Made by a program: the position numbers and the translations under genes. Below, piece by piece: positions 53,021 through 61,604 of a stretch of 64,000 nt of DNA. The notes beneath the pieces were generated by a model. The model saw only the letters and a program-made list of their open reading frames with translations. It made no database searches and was not told where the DNA came from. Origin of the DNA: SG-bin7 sp964498095. GTDB taxonomy: Bacteria > Bdellovibrionota > Bdellovibrionia > Bdellovibrionales > SG-bin7. The stretch covers positions 124,001-188,000 of the forward strand of contig CAZCFY010000005.1 of assembly GCA_964498095.1 (NCBI GenBank), read 5' to 3'. How positions within the stretch are numbered: the first letter of the stretch is position 1; every line of letters starts with the position of its first letter.

Positions 53021-56000
53021 TTAACTGAATTTGGGAATTGAAAAACCTACTGTCACTCCGCCGGGCTTGGCAAACTCCGACCAAATTTTGCCGTGATGAA
53101 GCTCGGCGATTTTCTTACAAATTAATATTCCTAAACCAAATTGACGATTTTCTATGACCCTTATGTCATTCATATTAAAATTCGTCATGCGCAAAAGTTC
53201 TGAAATAGCCGGACCATTATCTTTAAATATAATTTCGTAACCGTCGTCACTCGCGCGGCCGCTTACAATGATTTCGCCGCCGCCTTTAGATAGGCGTTTT
53301 ATGGCCATTAATAATAACGTATGAAATAAAACTTCCATGGGAGATCTGGCGCCAACGATGTCAGGCAAATCGCCGACTTCAATTTTAATATCTGCCCCAG
53401 ATCTTGCGGCCTTAAGGTCCGCGATCACCCCATCTATAAGTTGCTTGGTCGGCAAAGTGACAAATTTTGGGTTTTCACTTTTTACGTAAAAATAAGACAT
53501 GAGGGTATCTAGGACAGAATCAATTCTTAATCCTTCCTTGGAAAGAGTCTGCATAAATAAATTATGGAGCGGCTCTTTTACTTCTTCGGAGAGATAATTC
53601 ATGATGTATTCAAACTCTTGATTGGAAATGTCTAGAGAGTCTCTTGTTGACCTGGCTTGTCGCTCGATCTCCTTTTCCTTCGAAAGACTGCGCACAAACA
53701 TGATAACGTTGCCACCCTGACTGTCTAAACGCGTAACCGATATCTGCACTGGCACTCGGCTTTTGTCTTTTCGCAAAAATTCTTTTTCAAAAATGTCGGT
53801 CCAGCCGCGTTCGACGACTTCGGTGTATTTCTTTTTGTCTACCGACTCCCATTCCGACGGAGTTAAGTGAGCATCCCACTTCAACGCCACCAGTTCGGCA
53901 CGGTGATAGCCCGTCATGCGCAAAAAGGCTTCGTTCGCTTCGTGAATGGGGCCCTTCAAATCAATGAGTAGTACGCCAATGGGACAGTGTCCGAAAATTC
54001 GCTGAAAGCGCTCATCCGTTAGCCTGTGCATTTGATCGGCCTCTTGTTTTTCCGAAATGTCAGTGATAATCCCCGAAACCAGGTCAACCTTACCGGCATA
54101 ATCGAGATAAATTTTCGCTTTTAATACAAAATACCTCAGGCGCCGGTCAACAGGTCTGAAAAAGCGGAACTTGATGTCCAAGTCTCTCTGCGCCCGAATG
54201 CTGTCGAGAACTGATATGGTAAAAAATCCGCGGTCTTCGTGATGAATATGCTCACAAAGCCCCGCTAAACTCAAACGCGGAGGAATTTTATCAAAGCCTA
54301 AAAGTTGATAGAAAGTTTCATCCCCCGTAATCGCGTCGCCAATGATTTTCCAATCCCAAGCGGCAATGTGCGCGTCCTTAAGAGCTAAATTTAGGCGTTC
54401 CCTATATTCCTTTAAAGATCTTTCAAGTTTTCGGCGATCGGTGACATCTTCCGAAATACCTAAAATATGTGAGGGCGCGCCCGACATATCAAGAATGGGA
54501 ATTTTTTTAGTATTTAAAACGCGCACTCCCGTGCGCAACTCCATGGTTTCTTCGGGAATCTCCACAAGGCCACCGGAGCTCAAAGCCGATTGGTCTGACT
54601 TTCTTGTTTCCTCGGCACGTATCCGCGGCAAAATATCAAAGTCATTTTGGCCTAATATCAAGTCGCGGTTAAGACCAATGAGTTTTTCACCCGCGCGATT
54701 AAAATGAGTATATTTTAAACTCTTCGCGTCCTTTAAATAAACCATGCTGGGAAGGTTTTCGAAAATCGAATTTAGGAACGCATTGCTGCGTGCGAGATCT
54801 TCGGTTTTACTAAGAATTGTATTCCGTGACTCCTGAATACGGTCACGCATGGTGGTGAGTGACTGCATCAGAAGTCCAAGTTCATCATTACTGTCGGTGG
54901 ACAACTGGGAATCAAACTTATCATTCGAAATATCATGCGCGGCCTGGGTGGCCTCACCAATCGTCGTGAGAATCGTATTGTTTACCAGGTAACCAAAAAC
55001 CAATATCGTACCGAGGGCGAATGCAAATCCCATCGTCGCAACGAAGATCAGAAGCTCCCGGGCGCGGTTAATTTCATCAAAAATTTCCGTCGCCAGCACC
55101 TGATATTCGGTATTCAGGTTATCGAAAGCAACGAGAGCCTTATCGTCGTCGACCCAAATTTTTAAATCAATTTCCCGGGGCGGAATTTTTCGCTTCAAGT
55201 AGCCTACGACTATGTCCAAATTAAACAGATAGTCCGTCGCCGCCTCACGAATGTTTTCCAGAGCGATGACTTCTCTTTTTGTTTTGGCCGGCAGGCCCAT
55301 ATAGTCGTCGACGACTTTTAGCAGTTCGCCAAATGTATCGCGGGTAAGCGGAACATACTCGGGTGTACCCCGCAAAATAAGATTCTTAAAATAAAACGTA
55401 CCGCCACCATAACCGAACAGTTCACGCATCTTGTAGCGGAGCTTTTGCCGGGGAACCATCGAATCCGTATATTTTTGCCACGCCTGCGCACTTTCCAAAA
55501 ATCGATGAAAGGTCGCCGCCCCAAAAATCGTTAAGCCCGTGAATAATATGACGGCTAAAACAATAAATTTTCGCCGTACCGAAAACTCTTTAAGAACAAT
55601 AATGATGGGATGCCACTTGCAAGCGACATCAAAAGATGGAAATTCAGCGACGGCGGACCTAAAAAATAGAGAGTTTGCCAGAAATATCAAAGCCACGGTC
55701 GTATGTACCGCCATACCTGAACTTACGTCTCCCATGGTTCCCTCAAAGCGGAAAAGGTAGTTCATAAGAGAAAGTACCGCTAAGATAAATGTCGCCGCAG
55801 CCAGCAAAAGAACATAGCGGAGGGCGCGTTCGGATTCGCGGAATGTTAAAAGATATGTCGCGATCCCTAATAACAAAATTGCCGTAAAAGTTTGGTAAGG
55901 AACCGTCGCTAACCCCAACTGAAGGAGTTGAATCGGAATTTGCAGCCCTAATCCTAAATTGAATAGACCTATCATGCCATAGGAGACCATGATGGCCGCT

Positions 56001-56230
56001 GCAGTCTTCGGCCACCAATTTTTTTGACGGCGAATAGCTACTATTCCGGAACTCCCTATTATTAACATGATGGCAACAGCCAGACGCATTGGTGGCAAAA
56101 ATGAAACGATTCGCACCAGTGATTCAATGTGAGCCAACCACCCAAAAACAACTGTTAATCCGAGCAAAAATGTAAACGAAGAAAAGATATTAGAAAGAAA
56201 TGTGACGAGTCGCTTCTCCATGAATTTCAA
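53021..56230 (-). CDS. Multi-PAS membrane sensor with degenerate histidine-kinase core
   Basis: 1069 residues. Seven or more N-terminal membrane segments (~10-205), a second membrane pair around a periplasmic region (~225-420), HAMP (~425-475), and about three PAS domains (~490-860). The kinase-like end (~870-1069) is damaged: the H-box reads YLSEEVKEPLHN with Glu 882 where the phosphorylated His belongs. The N-box reads LFHTLLLMAIKRLS without the usual Asn, and the G1 box is DNGPAIS. It probably does not autophosphorylate and may work as a binding or signalling scaffold. Confidence 0.82.
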   Translation of the reverse strand: MKFMEKRLVTFLSNIFSSFTFLLGLTVVFGWLAHIESLVRIVSFLPPMRLAVAIMLIIGSSGIVAIRRQKNWWPKTAAAIMVSYGMIGLFNLGLGLQIPIQLLQLGLATVPYQTFTAILLLGIATYLLTFRESERALRYVLLLAAATFILAVLSLMNYLFRFEGTMGDVSSGMAVHTTVALIFLANSLFFRSAVAEFPSFDVACKWHPIIIVLKEFSVRRKFIVLAVILFTGLTIFGAATFHRFLESAQAWQKYTDSMVPRQKLRYKMRELFGYGGGTFYFKNLILRGTPEYVPLTRDTFGELLKVVDDYMGLPAKTKREVIALENIREAATDYLFNLDIVVGYLKRKIPPREIDLKIWVDDDKALVAFDNLNTEYQVLATEIFDEINRARELLIFVATMGFAFALGTILVFGYLVNNTILTTIGEATQAAHDISNDKFDSQLSTDSNDELGLLMQSLTTMRDRIQESRNTILSKTEDLARSNAFLNSIFENLPSMVYLKDAKSLKYTHFNRAGEKLIGLNRDLILGQNDFDILPRIRAEETRKSDQSALSSGGLVEIPEETMELRTGVRVLNTKKIPILDMSGAPSHILGISEDVTDRRKLERSLKEYRERLNLALKDAHIAAWDWKIIGDAITGDETFYQLLGFDKIPPRLSLAGLCEHIHHEDRGFFTISVLDSIRAQRDLDIKFRFFRPVDRRLRYFVLKAKIYLDYAGKVDLVSGIITDISEKQEADQMHRLTDERFQRIFGHCPIGVLLIDLKGPIHEANEAFLRMTGYHRAELVALKWDAHLTPSEWESVDKKKYTEVVERGWTDIFEKEFLRKDKSRVPVQISVTRLDSQGGNVIMFVRSLSKEKEIERQARSTRDSLDISNQEFEYIMNYLSEEVKEPLHNLFMQTLSKEGLRIDSVLDTLMSYFYVKSENPKFVTLPTKQLIDGVIADLKAARSGADIKIEVGDLPDIVGARSPMEVLFHTLLLMAIKRLSKGGGEIIVSGRASDDGYEIIFKDNGPAISELLRMTNFNMNDIRVIENRQFGLGILICKKIAELHHGKIWSEFAKPGGVTVGFSIPKFS

Positions 56231-56313
56231 TTATACCCGGCTCACCTTGCGACACCAATCCACAAAGAACGGAACATACTTAAGTCTTAAGACTTTTTTC
56301 CCGATCATAAAAC

Positions 56314-56868
56314 ATGTCGGCTTTGATTACCTCCTCACCCGTGTTACTACTAATTCTGACTGGAATTTATTTCGCTCTAGCCCTTCCAGTTATGGTACTG
56401 ATGTTTCACCTCAAACATCCTGGACCGCAAAAGCCATCAGGATCTTGGCTGGCAATATTCCTCCTGTGGCCATTGGGCTCTTACATTTACGCCATCCTTA
56501 ATGTTCCCCGCCGACTCTACGCCGTGAGTAGTTTCTTGGGAATATTATGGATTCTATTCGCGGTTTCCGTCGGCATGGCAGCACTTGGACATGTCAGAAA
56601 AGATTTAAAAACTACTCTCAGTCAATGCGAAGATATTATCGTAAAGGCCAAGGGACTTAGTAGAGACCAAAAAGCCGACCTCAATGGCAGCGTTATGATT
56701 TTAAAAAATGAAGTAAAGCGTACCGGTGTTTTTGATTTTGACAAACAACAGCGGCAACATATGCTGGTCGATCTTTTAACGAGATACCTCCAGGATAACG
56801 AAGTAACCCAGCAAGAGCTACAAACCTGGACGGATCTTTATAAGAAACGAAACCCAGCCTCATTGTAA
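56314..56868 (+). CDS. Membrane protein of unknown function
   Basis: 184 residues. Three hydrophobic segments in the first ~95 residues (LLILTGIYFALALPVMVLM, LAIFLLWPLGSYIYAI, FLGILWILFAVSVGMAAL), then a soluble helical tail. No recognised family. The 83-base gap to the divergent sensor gene must hold both promoters. Overlaps the convergent lysozyme-like gene by nine bases. Confidence 0.65.
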   Translation: MSALITSSPVLLLILTGIYFALALPVMVLMFHLKHPGPQKPSGSWLAIFLLWPLGSYIYAILNVPRRLYAVSSFLGILWILFAVSVGMAALGHVRKDLKTTLSQCEDIIVKAKGLSRDQKADLNGSVMILKNEVKRTGVFDFDKQQRQHMLVDLLTRYLQDNEVTQQELQTWTDLYKKRNPASL

Positions 56869-57606
56869 ATCGCTTGCTAACATGCGCGAAAACTGTCTTT
56901 TAAACAGCGATATCTTCTGCAAATATTGGCCCGGGTCGTGCGAACCACAGGGTTGAAAATCACGCGTCACGCGAAATCCGCTGCGCAAAAACTCCGGTCC
57001 CCTGCCTTTGCCGCAGAGGTGAACTATGGCCGCTAAGTTTTGTAGTTTTTCAATGGATACTTGCGAAACTTTAGTCAGACCGACTAGCTTTTCCACCTGT
57101 ACGTGCATAAAGGCCGCCGCCATTTCGATAGAGTGCGAAGGCAAAAACCGCGCGTACCAGTTAAACCAGCACGAGGTCTCAACCTTTCCGTCACGTATAC
57201 AATAATTTTTCGCCTCCTCATAATTACCCTCGGTAATTTGCATAAGTCCCACCGCCGAGGATGGCGGCCCATAGATACGGAACAAATCCGTGGTCCATCT
57301 AAAAACCCAACGCGGCTGCGCTACCGGGTCACCAGCACTTTCTGCCTGGGCTACCGCCGCAAGAAAGTCCGCAGTAATTATCGGCGTAGCGCTTTCTTTA
57401 AACTCATCGCGGTAACTTTGCCACGTTTGATAAGGAGTCTTCATGGTTGTGGGCACCAATCCCAGCGCTTCGCTCGGCTTGCGCGCGATCTGCACGACAA
57501 AGTTTACTAGCAAGAGTCCAGTAAAAATCAGACTCAACCACTTAATTTGCCGCCACCGCCGCTGAATCCTCTTTTTAAGACTGGGGGTTTTATTTTTCTT
57601 AGGCAT
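56860..57606 (-). CDS. Membrane-anchored lytic transglycosylase-like protein
   Basis: 248 residues from ATG 57606; an in-frame GTG at 57636 adds ten residues without a better ribosome site. Basic N-terminus and one anchor (~22-40). The lysozyme-like domain has AAVAQAESAGDP with the candidate catalytic Glu and SSAVGLMQITEGNYEEA, the SLT GLMQI motif. Three further cysteines are in YCIRDG, ETSCWF and LCGKG. Likely cleaves peptidoglycan in the periplasm. Confidence 0.75.
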   Translation of the reverse strand: MPKKNKTPSLKKRIQRRWRQIKWLSLIFTGLLLVNFVVQIARKPSEALGLVPTTMKTPYQTWQSYRDEFKESATPIITADFLAAVAQAESAGDPVAQPRWVFRWTTDLFRIYGPPSSAVGLMQITEGNYEEAKNYCIRDGKVETSCWFNWYARFLPSHSIEMAAAFMHVQVEKLVGLTKVSQVSIEKLQNLAAIVHLCGKGRGPEFLRSGFRVTRDFQPCGSHDPGQYLQKISLFKRQFSRMLASDLQ

Positions 57607-57694
57607 TCCTACTCTCAGTTTTTCATATTGAGGCACATTAACAAGACTTTAAATATTCACTCGACCTTCCGATGAGGATGCCGAAGGAGTGGGA

Positions 57695-58264
57695 ATGAAT
57701 AACCCCGTGCGTAAATGGTTTGGACGAGCGCCCCGGTACGTGCTCAGACCGGAAGACAACCAATTTGTCCGCTTTGCCAACGAAGAGCGCCAAAAAGCCA
57801 GTGGCATTGAACTGCTAAACATTTCCAAAACGGGTTTAGCTTTCACGGTTCATCGCGAAAGCTGTCCACGCTTAAGCGAAAATATCATTATTGAATTCGA
57901 AGCCCCTGGAACTGGCCAAATGGCGTGCTATGCCCGCGTTGTACGACTCGAGGAGCAGTCCGAGCGCACCTCGTGGGGCACTCCCAAGCGCGGCATTATT
58001 GTTGCCGTTCGATTTTTAAATTTGCAGCGCGGGCAAATGAAACATCTGGGCAAGGGACTCGAAGTTAGATTTGACCAACTCCGTGCCGAACAAAACCGCG
58101 AGCACTTCCGCCGCCGGATCGAGTGGCTAAAAGAAAATTCCAAACTGGCGATTCTTTATCTCGCAGTCATCTTCGCGTTAGTTTTTGTATTTTATTTTCT
58201 GACCCAACCGCGCGGAAACTACAATCAGTTTCAAACCGTTCCTTGGGGAACGAGAAGCTTTTAA
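57695..58264 (+). CDS. PilZ-domain protein with C-terminal membrane anchor
   Basis: 189 residues. PilZ fold ~10-125: an RxxxR-like PRYVLR near the N-terminus and NISKTGLAF (the D/NxSxxG motif) support c-di-GMP binding. One C-terminal membrane segment (ILYLAVIFALVFVFYFLT) tethers it to the inner membrane, tail-anchored. ATG 57695 has AAGGAG five bases upstream; GTG 57689 would lie too close. Confidence 0.85.
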   Translation: MNNPVRKWFGRAPRYVLRPEDNQFVRFANEERQKASGIELLNISKTGLAFTVHRESCPRLSENIIIEFEAPGTGQMACYARVVRLEEQSERTSWGTPKRGIIVAVRFLNLQRGQMKHLGKGLEVRFDQLRAEQNREHFRRRIEWLKENSKLAILYLAVIFALVFVFYFLTQPRGNYNQFQTVPWGTRSF

Positions 58265-58283
58265 GGCGCCCTCAATAACAAAA

Positions 58284-58949
58284 CTAGTTTTGGTGCCAAT
58301 GCGAAATACTTTCGAAGGGATTCTCCTGTAGTGCCTGATGCCAAAGCTTTAGAAATTCCTTTCGCGGAACGTATTCTCCGCCCAAGGCCTCAATGACGGG
58401 AGTAACCATTTGTACGTCCATCCATTTAATTCCCTTTGTTTTTAAAAAGCTTATTATGTGAAGCAGGCAAAGTTTAGAAGCATTATCCTTTTTATAAAAC
58501 ATACTCTCTCCGACGAACGTTCCACCCACCCAAACGCCGTATAACCCACCAACCAGCTCATCTTTGTCCCAACACTCCACACTGTGTGCATAACCTTTAC
58601 GGTGGAAATTTAGGTAGGCCTCTTTAATCGCTTCGGTAATCCAAGTGCCATCTTGCCCGGGTCGCGGCACCAAAGAACACTGATTCATAACTTCCGCGAA
58701 AGCTAAATCGAAAGTTAAACGATAATTACATTTTCTAATAAATTTTTTTAAACTCTGCGCCACGTGAAGCTTATTAAAACGAATAATTCCGCGCTCCCCT
58801 GGCGAAAACCACAGTAAGGGATAGCCCGGATGCGGCCACGGAAAAATTCCTTGGGTATAAGCCGCCAATAAAGTTTCTACTTCTAGGTCACCGCCGACGC
58901 AAACCAGGCCTATTTCGTCGGCGTATGCAGGATTTGGGAAATCAATCAT
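58284..58949 (-). CDS. aat: Leucyl/phenylalanyl-tRNA-protein transferase
   Basis: Adds Leu or Phe to N-terminal Arg/Lys of proteins for N-degron decay. About 221 residues from ATG 58949 (MIDFPNPAYADE), matching the family's 220-240; the frame continues upstream into the pilin-like gene and that part resembles nothing. Key motifs: VGGDLEVETLLAAYTQGIFPWP, WFSPGERG, GVWVGGTFVGESMF and MDVQMVTP. Confidence 0.9.
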   Translation of the reverse strand: MIDFPNPAYADEIGLVCVGGDLEVETLLAAYTQGIFPWPHPGYPLLWFSPGERGIIRFNKLHVAQSLKKFIRKCNYRLTFDLAFAEVMNQCSLVPRPGQDGTWITEAIKEAYLNFHRKGYAHSVECWDKDELVGGLYGVWVGGTFVGESMFYKKDNASKLCLLHIISFLKTKGIKWMDVQMVTPVIEALGGEYVPRKEFLKLWHQALQENPFESISHWHQN

Positions 58950-58965
58950 TACCCATGATCGTACA

Positions 58966-60009
58966 TCAAAGCGGTGTGTTGGGACAAGTGTCTGCCACAT
59001 CATATAGAATTCCAGCCCCGCTGCCAGCGCAATAATAAAATTGAGTATTGCCCTGCCCATCAAAACCAAAGCTGCGCGTACTACAAGTTGGGTTAGTCGT
59101 AATTAATCCCACGTTATTACAGTAAGGATTAGTAACGGTATATAATGCTGTTTTAGGCGCCGGTGGTGGTGGTGGCGGCGCTGCCGCCACGGTCGTAGAG
59201 TTGCCATTATTGACCACGCTAGCGCCCGTCGAGGGCGAACTGCCATTAGAGCTAGCTGTCATACCCGAATTGGCGTTGTTCGCAGAGTTATTACTAGCGA
59301 CAGTCGAGCTACTAGAACCCGCTGCCGGCAAATTCGCTGGCACCGGCACTGGAATTTGCTGTACTATAATTTGCGGTGGCGGAATTACCGGTTCGGGTAA
59401 CTTACATTTTTTGGAAGTAAAATCAAAAGTACCACCATTGGACGTACAGATTGAGTTTAACTGGAAGTCCGTTAGCTCTGTCCCTTCGCCACTACAGTCG
59501 ACGATGAGCCCCGAGCCATTTGTACGCAACTGAACACTTACCTTACGCTTAGTTACCTGCGATCCGACCGCTGAAGGTTTTTCAAAGAGCATCTCTAATT
59601 CCGACGACAAAATAGTAAAACCGCCAAAGCTCGACAATAATTTAAAATTAGTTAAATTCATGTCTTTGACATAGGCTGCCTGTTGAGCGGAAGGGGTATT
59701 TGCCGTAACTATTTTTCCGCCGCCAGAGGGGAAGTCGAGCGAATTAACTTTAAGTTTTTGATTTGGGGAGGCCGGCAGCGACACGACTTTGTTACCAAAA
59801 TTTCCAATATTATCTTTGCAGGCGCTGCTGTTTTTTAACACCGCATTTACTAAAAATACCGTGTTTGCGACTTCGCTATCCATTTTTGTTGTATTGGAAA
59901 CTTTCATTTGCATGGCAAGGACTTGTAAAATCGCGAGCAGACCCAGCGACATCATGCCCATGGCCACCATTGATTCTATCAGCGAAAAACCCCTACGGTT
60001 TGTCACCAT
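58966..60009 (-). CDS. Type IV pilin-like protein (PilV-type pseudopilin)
   Basis: 347 residues. N-terminus MVTNRRGFSLIESMVAMGMMSLGLLAILQ is a class III prepilin signal (cleaved after Gly, Glu at +5). A long body follows, with a Ser/Asn/Ala low-complexity stretch (~235-275), a run of prolines, and a cysteine-rich end. GGGGG sits six bases before the ATG. The simple repeats in the proline run could slip during replication. Role in pilus assembly or secretion inferred. Confidence 0.82.
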   Translation of the reverse strand: MVTNRRGFSLIESMVAMGMMSLGLLAILQVLAMQMKVSNTTKMDSEVANTVFLVNAVLKNSSACKDNIGNFGNKVVSLPASPNQKLKVNSLDFPSGGGKIVTANTPSAQQAAYVKDMNLTNFKLLSSFGGFTILSSELEMLFEKPSAVGSQVTKRKVSVQLRTNGSGLIVDCSGEGTELTDFQLNSICTSNGGTFDFTSKKCKLPEPVIPPPQIIVQQIPVPVPANLPAAGSSSSTVASNNSANNANSGMTASSNGSSPSTGASVVNNGNSTTVAAAPPPPPPAPKTALYTVTNPYCNNVGLITTNPTCSTRSFGFDGQGNTQFYYCAGSGAGILYDVADTCPNTPL

Positions 60010-60058
60010 ATATACCCCCGTACTTTAATAATAGTACCCAGGGCAAAATTCACTATCC

Positions 60059-61504
60059 CTAATTTGGCAGACATCTATCGCAGTGGCCGCAGGGGCCCGA
60101 TTTCACGCCGAAATACGCGTAGATTGTTTCATTTCGACACACTTCACTTTTCACAAGTTTGACCAACTCTAGCAGCTTTAGATTTTGACCCTTAAGACGG
60201 GCCTGAAATAGTTTTTCATTTAAAACCTCCCCGTTGGGTTCCTCTAACGCCAAAAGTCCGCGGCCTTTTTCTTCGCGCGCAATAAACCCATAGTGCTCCA
60301 ATAAGTTCACTGCGGTTTCGACGCGAAAATCGCGCTTATTATAAAAATTTAATTGTTCCCGCAGATAATCAAGGCCGCCACTCCTGACCTTATCAGGATT
60401 TTTTTCGATTAAGCGGTAACAGCGCATTAAAAAATCGGGACCCGGGTTGGTCCACTTTATAAAATCCATTTGGATCGTAATGTCTTCTTCGTCGTAAAAC
60501 AAAATCGTGTCGGCGCGCGCACCGTCCCGCCCGGCACGGCCAATTTCTTGGTAATAACTTTCGATAGAGCCCGGCAACTCCAAGTGCGCCACGCCGCGAA
60601 TGTCCGGCTTATTTACGCCCAGTCCAAACGCGGGAGTTGCCAAAATAAGAGCATCCTTACTTTTTAAAAATTCTTCTTGATGTCTTTTCCGCTCTCTAGG
60701 GTTCATCTGTCCATGATAAATCAAAAAGGGAATTTTTTGCTTCGCTAAGTCGCTCCCAAACTTCTCCACGGAACTCACTAAAGAAAAATACGCGATCTTG
60801 GGGCCGTGTATTTTTTCACACCAATCCAAAAAGCCTTTAAGTTTTTGGTCCCAACCATAAAGGTCCACAATTTTAATAAATAAATTGGGCCTTTGGATCC
60901 CCGTAATATAATTTTTTACTTCAGAGGTATTTAGTCCTAGCTGTTTAATTATATCGGCCTGCACTTCTTGGGTCGCCGTGGCCGTCAACATTTGTGTTGG
61001 CGGATTGCCTAAAAAACTGCGGATTTCTTTAAGTTTGGTGTAATCAGGGCGGAAATCGTGGCCCCACTCCGAGATGCAGTGGGCTTCGTCAATCGCCAAT
61101 AACTTTACAGTTACTTTAGATACGGCATCCCTGAAATCTTCTTTCCTGAATCGTTCCGGCGTCACATACAAAAGTTCATACTCACCGGCCCCCAACTTTT
61201 TGTAGCGGCGCTCGCGTTCCGGGCGGTCCAACGAAGAATTTATAAACGTGGCTTTAAGGCCCAATTTTTGAGCTTGATCTACCTGATCTTTCATAAGCGC
61301 AATCAAAGGAGAAACCACCAAAGTAAGCCCCCCAAGGACGCGACTAGGCAGCTGGTAACAAAGACTCTTTCCCATCCCCGTGGGCATGATAATCAGGCTA
61401 CTTCCACCCTCTAAGGTGCGTAAAATAATGGCCTCTTGCTCACCTCGAAAGGCTGACAGCTTAAAAACTTCATTTAGAACTTCTTTTAGACCTTGAGTTT
61501 TCAT
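60059..61504 (-). CDS. recQ: RecQ-family DNA helicase, short form
   Basis: 3'-5' DNA helicase of repair and recombination. 481 residues against ~610 in E. coli RecQ. Walker A MPTGMGKSLCYQLP, DEAH box AIDEAHCISEWGHDFRP, TATATQEV, and GRAGRDG are present. A zinc cysteine set (CRNETIYAYFG, CGHCDRC) is at the very end. There is no HRDC domain and no full winged helix after the zinc part. Confidence 0.9.
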   Translation of the reverse strand: MKTQGLKEVLNEVFKLSAFRGEQEAIILRTLEGGSSLIIMPTGMGKSLCYQLPSRVLGGLTLVVSPLIALMKDQVDQAQKLGLKATFINSSLDRPERERRYKKLGAGEYELLYVTPERFRKEDFRDAVSKVTVKLLAIDEAHCISEWGHDFRPDYTKLKEIRSFLGNPPTQMLTATATQEVQADIIKQLGLNTSEVKNYITGIQRPNLFIKIVDLYGWDQKLKGFLDWCEKIHGPKIAYFSLVSSVEKFGSDLAKQKIPFLIYHGQMNPRERKRHQEEFLKSKDALILATPAFGLGVNKPDIRGVAHLELPGSIESYYQEIGRAGRDGARADTILFYDEEDITIQMDFIKWTNPGPDFLMRCYRLIEKNPDKVRSGGLDYLREQLNFYNKRDFRVETAVNLLEHYGFIAREEKGRGLLALEEPNGEVLNEKLFQARLKGQNLKLLELVKLVKSEVCRNETIYAYFGVKSGPCGHCDRCLPN

Positions 61505-61514
61505 GAATAATCGT

Positions 61515-61542
61515 TTGATTTTATTTGTTTTTTTGCTATCTT
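61515..61542 (+). promoter_or_regulatory. Promoter candidate for fusA
   Basis: TTGATT (61515-61520), 16-base spacer, TATCTT (61537-61542). The ~60-base leader carries AAAGGAGAG before the ATG. Confidence 0.45.
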
Positions 61543-61604
61543 AACTACCTTCAAACGAAAAAGCTATTGATATTAAATAGACTTGCTAAAGGAGAGCTTA
61601 GGTT

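Noticed and set aside
58279..58292. Palindrome CAAAACTAGTTTTG between the PilZ and aat genes
   Set aside because: No loop and short; not a terminator, and no gene start nearby for an operator.
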